From Eshraghiella sp045124255 (GTDB taxonomy: Bacteria > Bacillota > Clostridia > Lachnospirales > Lachnospiraceae), in contig JBGVLM010000078.1 in assembly GCA_045124255.1 (NCBI GenBank), positions 1 to 54,901 on the forward strand: a stretch of DNA of 54,901 nucleotides. The letters are read 5' to 3'. Below the pieces are notes generated by a model. That model ran no database searches, was not told the origin of the DNA, and saw only the letters and a list, made by a program, of their open reading frames with translations. The position numbers and the translations under genes were made by a program. Within the stretch, counting starts at the first letter, position 1; each line of letters starts with the position of its first letter. Below are positions 51,710-54,901 of this stretch, piece by piece.

Positions 51710-53392
51710 ATGGAACCATTTCATATTTTTTTAATTGTGCTTGCAGTAATTGCCGTTCTTATAATAATCGGTATTATTACATCTGCAAATGCCAGGAAAA
51801 ATCTGTACTGCAAAATGCTTTCGCATTACGGACAGGTGGATAATACAGAGTATACATACGAGGAGTTTGAATGTATTTCGCATTTTTACAAAAATACAAT
51901 TAAGGATGAATTCCATATTGATGATACTACATGGAATGACCTTGACATGGACAATATTTTTCTGCTGATTAATCATACCAATTCCTCTGTCGGACGTGAA
52001 TATCTGTACAAGCTGTTAAGAACTCCTGTTTTTGACAGGGAGGTTCTTGCCGAGAGAGAACGTCTGATAAATTATTTTGATTCGAATGATGATATACGAA
52101 CAAGAATTATGGTAAGCATGAGGGGAATAGGCTTTACACGCAGGATTTCTGTTTCCGATTATATGGAAAGACTTGTTCATTTAAAGCCTGCCTCAAATGC
52201 TTTCCACTATATTATTATTCTTTTGATAATTTTCTCAATCTGTTTTATGATTTTTGTTGACCCGATTATAGGTATCGGAATGGTACTTGGAAGCATTGGT
52301 GCGGCGATTGTCACATATTACAAATTTAAGGCAAGAATTGAGAATTATTTTTCATGTATCAGACAGCTGGTGTCAATGATTGAGGCCGGTAAGGAAATAG
52401 CAGCAATTAATGCTGATGAACTTAAGGAATACAATGATTTTTTTGTTAAGACCGGTAAGAAATTTGCAAAGGTAACAAGAAATTCTTTTCTGCTTGTATC
52501 ATCCAAGGAAAATTCGGGCTCACTTATTGATATGTTTATGGAATATGTGAGAATGTTTACTCATGTGGATTTGATTAAATTTAATAATATGATTAGAAAA
52601 ATCGAAAACTGCTATGACGATGTACTTGGGCTTATGGAAAGACTTGGTCTTATTGATTCAATGATTAGTGCCGGTAATTTCAGAAGGGTAATTCCTTTCT
52701 ACTGCAAGCCTGAATTTACGGATGGAACGGGACTTAAGCTTAAGGAGGTATATCATTTATCAATTAAGAAACCGGTTGCAAATTCAATTAATACTGACAG
52801 GCCGGTTCTTATTACGGGCTCTAATGCTTCAGGTAAATCAACCTTCCTTAAGTCGGTTGCGATTAATGCAGTGCTTGCACAGACAATTAATACCTGTCCG
52901 GCAACAGAATACAAGGCACCGTTTTACAGAATTTATTCGTCAATGGCACTTTCGGATAATCTTGAAGCCGGAGAGAGCTATTATATCGTTGAAATTAAAT
53001 CATTAAAAAGAATTGTTGACGCTGCAAAAGAGGACGGAGCTCAGATTCTGTGCTTCGTAGACGAGGTTTTAAGAGGTACAAATACGGTGGAACGAATTGC
53101 CGCTTCCTCACAGATTCTCAAAAATCTGGCAGATAACGGTGTGCAGTGCTTTGCCGCAACACATGATATTGAGCTGACATATATTCTTGAGCGTTATTAT
53201 GCAAACCATCATTTTAATGAACAAGTCGTTGATAACGAAATTGTATTTTCATACGAAATTCAGGATGGAAGAGCGTCATCAAGAAATGCCATTAAGCTTC
53301 TTGAGATAATCGGCTATGACAATCGTATTGTAAACAGTGCTACGGAGAGAGCGAATGATTTTATTAATACGGGAGTATGGAGGGAATTGTAG
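51710..53392 (+). CDS. Membrane-anchored MutS-like ATPase
   Basis: This 560-residue protein has the ATPase domain of the MutS family at its C-terminus (Walker A TGSNASGKSTF near residue 370, ILCFVDEVLRGTNT as Walker B, then CFAATHDIEL) but lacks the mismatch-recognition domain. Instead it has an N-terminal membrane helix (FLIVLAVIAVLIIIGII) and a central pair of helices near residues 165-205 (IIILLIIFSICFMIFV, GIGMVLGSIGAAIV), with part of the lever region between. Such proteins occur in Clostridia and Bacteroidetes with unknown role. ATG 51710 is preferred over a TTG 18 bases upstream. rnhA overlaps its stop. Confidence 0.85.
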   Translation: MEPFHIFLIVLAVIAVLIIIGIITSANARKNLYCKMLSHYGQVDNTEYTYEEFECISHFYKNTIKDEFHIDDTTWNDLDMDNIFLLINHTNSSVGREYLYKLLRTPVFDREVLAERERLINYFDSNDDIRTRIMVSMRGIGFTRRISVSDYMERLVHLKPASNAFHYIIILLIIFSICFMIFVDPIIGIGMVLGSIGAAIVTYYKFKARIENYFSCIRQLVSMIEAGKEIAAINADELKEYNDFFVKTGKKFAKVTRNSFLLVSSKENSGSLIDMFMEYVRMFTHVDLIKFNNMIRKIENCYDDVLGLMERLGLIDSMISAGNFRRVIPFYCKPEFTDGTGLKLKEVYHLSIKKPVANSINTDRPVLITGSNASGKSTFLKSVAINAVLAQTINTCPATEYKAPFYRIYSSMALSDNLEAGESYYIVEIKSLKRIVDAAKEDGAQILCFVDEVLRGTNTVERIAASSQILKNLADNGVQCFAATHDIELTYILERYYANHHFNEQVVDNEIVFSYEIQDGRASSRNAIKLLEIIGYDNRIVNSATERANDFINTGVWREL

Positions 53393-53868
53393 TGAAGGTA
53401 GATATTTATACTGACGGTGCGGCAAGGGGCAATCCCGACGGACCGGGTGGTTATGGAGTTGTACTGCAATATGTCGATAAGGATGGGCAGCTGCATGAAA
53501 AGGAACTGTCGCAGGGATATACAAGAACCACTAACAACAGGATGGAGCTGTTGGCGGCAATCCGGGGGCTGGAGGCTCTTAAAACACCTTGTGAGGTCAA
53601 TCTGTATTCGGATTCCAAATATCTTGTTGACGCTTTTAATCAGCACTGGATTGATTCATGGGTCGCAAAGGGCTGGAAACGCGGTAAGAATGAGCCTGTT
53701 AAGAATCCTGATTTATGGAAATATTTATTAAAGGTTATGGAGCCGCACAGAGTTAATTTTATCTGGGTAAAAGGTCATAACGGACATCCTCTTAATGAGA
53801 GATGCGATGTTCTGGCAACTACGGCAGCGGATGGACAGGAGCTTATAGAGGATGTCATTTTGTCTTGA
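53392..53868 (+). CDS. rnhA: Ribonuclease HI
   Basis: This 158-residue enzyme cleaves RNA in RNA-DNA hybrids. The catalytic acids are visible in IYTDGAARGNPDG, NNRMELLAAI, YSDSKYLV and NERCDVLA; the basic handle region WVAKGWKRG is also present. GTG 53392 is chosen because GGAGGG at 53379-53384 is correctly spaced for it; its first base is the last of the preceding stop codon (TAGTG). Translation is coupled with the MutS-like gene. Confidence 0.95.
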   Translation: MKVDIYTDGAARGNPDGPGGYGVVLQYVDKDGQLHEKELSQGYTRTTNNRMELLAAIRGLEALKTPCEVNLYSDSKYLVDAFNQHWIDSWVAKGWKRGKNEPVKNPDLWKYLLKVMEPHRVNFIWVKGHNGHPLNERCDVLATTAADGQELIEDVILS

Positions 53869-53893
53869 AACAAAGCATTTATTGTGATATTAT
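53865..53893 (+). promoter_or_regulatory. Promoter of the small membrane protein and alaS
   Basis: TTGAAA (53865-53870) and TATTAT (53888-53893) are 17 bases apart, with a start near 53900. The -35 box overlaps the rnhA stop codon. Confidence 0.6.
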
Positions 53894-53931
53894 GAAAATA
53901 ATGCATAAAGGCATATAAGGAGGAGTAAAAT

Positions 53932-54111
53932 ATGATTTTAGCTGATATTTATACACTGTTAAATGATGTTTTTTTTGAAATTATCAGATTTATTGGAATT
54001 TTGGCATTGGTAGTTCTTGCCATTTTTCTTGGAGCTAACATTAGAAAGTTTGTGGACAGGAAGAAAGCAGCTAAAGAAGCTACTGCCTCAGAATTACAGA
54101 ATGAAGAATAA
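53932..54111 (+). CDS. Small single-pass membrane protein (59 residues)
   Basis: This short gene has a strong ribosome binding site (AAGGAGGAG) before ATG 53932. The product starts MILADIYTLLNDVFFEIIRF, has one hydrophobic helix (IGILALVVLAIFLGANI), then a charged tail with IRKFVDRKKAAKEA and ends SELQNEE. This looks like a membrane-anchored protein with a basic juxtamembrane segment on the cytoplasmic side. I do not recognise a family. It lies 23 bases before alaS and is presumably cotranscribed with it. Confidence 0.75.
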   Translation: MILADIYTLLNDVFFEIIRFIGILALVVLAIFLGANIRKFVDRKKAAKEATASELQNEE

Positions 54112-54134
54112 TTTACATACAGGAGGATTTAGCC

Positions 54135-54901
54135 ATGCAGGCATATGGCGTTAATGAATTAAGAAGAAAATATCTTGAATTTTTTGAGAGCAAGGAACAT
54201 CTTAGAATGAACAGTTTTTCGCTTGTTCCTCATAATGACAACAGTCTTTTATTAATTAATGCGGGAATGGCACCGCTTAAGCCTTATTTTACCGGACAGG
54301 AGATTCCGCCAAGGAACAGGGTTACAACCTGTCAGAAATGTATCCGTACCGGAGATATTGATAATGTAGGTAAGACTGCAAGACATCTTACTTTCTTTGA
54401 GATGCTTGGAAACTTTTCTTTTGGTGATTATTTTAAAACAGAAGCAATCAAATGGTCATGGGAGTTCTTAACCGAGGTTATCGGAATGGAAGCAGACCGT
54501 TTATATCCGTCAATTTATGCGGATGATGATGAGGCTTTTAATATCTGGACTAACGAGGTTGGAGTTCCTGCTGAGAAGATTACACGTTTCTACCGTGATG
54601 AAAACGGAGACTGTGATAACTTCTGGGAGCATGGTGCAGGTCCTTGCGGTCCGTGTTCAGAAATCTATTATGACCGTGGTGTTAAATACGGCTGCGGCAG
54701 ACCTGACTGCAAGGTAGGCTGTGACTGTGACCGCTTCATGGAAGTGTGGAACAACGTATTTACACAGTTTGAAAGTGACGGACATCATAATTATACAGAG
54801 CTTAAACAGAAGAATATTGAAACCGGTATGGGTCTTTAAAGACTTGCAGTAGTTGTTCAGGATGTTGATTCTGTATTCGATATTGATACAATGAAGGCAA
54901 T
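54135..54901 (+). CDS. alaS: Alanyl-tRNA synthetase, 5' part, with in-frame TAA
   Basis: The gene encodes the class II catalytic core of AlaRS, cut off by the window end. ELRRKYLEFFESKEH, LVPHNDNSLLLINAGMAPLKP, TCQKCIRTGDIDNVG and HGAGPCGPCSEIYYDRG are all typical. At codon 235 (54837-54839) TAA stands where the family has Glu in GMGLERLA, and reading continues in frame afterwards as RLAVVVQDVDSVFDIDT. AlaRS is normally essential, so this stop is odd: sequencing error, a mutation from GAA, or a second alaS elsewhere. AGGAGG precedes ATG 54135. Confidence 0.88.

Noticed and set aside
54135..54901. Reassignment of TAA as a sense codon, to explain the alaS stop
   Set aside because: TAA ends most of the intact genes in the window, for example polA, pta partner genes and ffh, so it is a normal stop codon here.
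1..54901. CRISPR arrays, insertion sequences, prophage genes, reverse transcriptase, rRNA and tRNA genes
   Set aside because: I scanned for regularly spaced repeats, transposase or integrase motifs, the YxDD reverse transcriptase motif and tRNA-like cloverleaves and saw none.

Overview
The window reads as a chromosomal segment of a low-GC, anaerobic, spore-lineage Firmicute, most likely a member of Lachnospiraceae (Lachnospira/Roseburia-like). The basis is AT-rich codon use, the gene order tmcAL - pta-ackA - yceD-rpmF - plsX-acpP-rnc-smc-ftsY - ylxM-ffh-rpsP-khpA-rimM-trmD-rplS-lepB-rbgA-rnhB-ylqG-ylqH-yraN-pgeF, a spoIVA gene, and DUF6273-type surface proteins. The family assignment is an inference from gene content; no 16S or tRNA gene is present.

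Layout. 1-3243: a promoter followed by a CpsB/CpsC/CpsD tyrosine-phosphatase/kinase module and an anchored Ig-like protein. 3291-8226: five overlapping genes (acyltransferase, adenylate-forming ligase, B12-type radical SAM enzyme, CDP-alcohol phosphatidyltransferase, permuted papain-like protein) that look like an uncharacterised lipid-building operon. 8266-18221: a zinc-finger membrane protein, polA, coaE, an unusual FtsA-like ATPase with a long C-terminal extension, a membrane diguanylate cyclase, a WalJ-type hydrolase, and the ACT/UPF0210 pair. tmcAL lies alone on the minus strand (18281-19540). 19681-22415: an autoregulated-looking GntR/ABC transporter cassette. 22580-24794: pta-ackA for acetate production.

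24894-39320: the lipid/RNase III/SMC/SRP housekeeping block, twice interrupted relative to the usual Firmicute order. The first interruption, between rpmF and plsX, is a structured intergenic segment plus a frameshifted surface-protein gene. That gene carries a GC-rich patch whose codons look like a diversity-generating retroelement variable region. The second, between ftsY and ylxM, is threonine ammonia-lyase plus a Ktr-type potassium uptake pair. 39369-46910: the ribosome/tRNA/translocation block ending in FliK-like and FlhB-C-like orphans, yraN and pgeF. 47008-51594: der-plsY-gpsA, then spoIVA behind a control region where a terminator-like hairpin, the ribosome binding site and a probable sigma-E promoter overlap. 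51710-54901: a membrane MutS-like ATPase, rnhA, a 59-residue membrane protein, and the start of alaS, which has an in-frame TAA where the family has a conserved Glu.

The most interesting points are the five-gene lipid cluster, the possible hypervariable surface protein, the spoIVA leader, the alaS stop codon and the overlapping terminator/promoter before ylxM. No CRISPR array, insertion sequence, prophage, rRNA or tRNA gene was seen.
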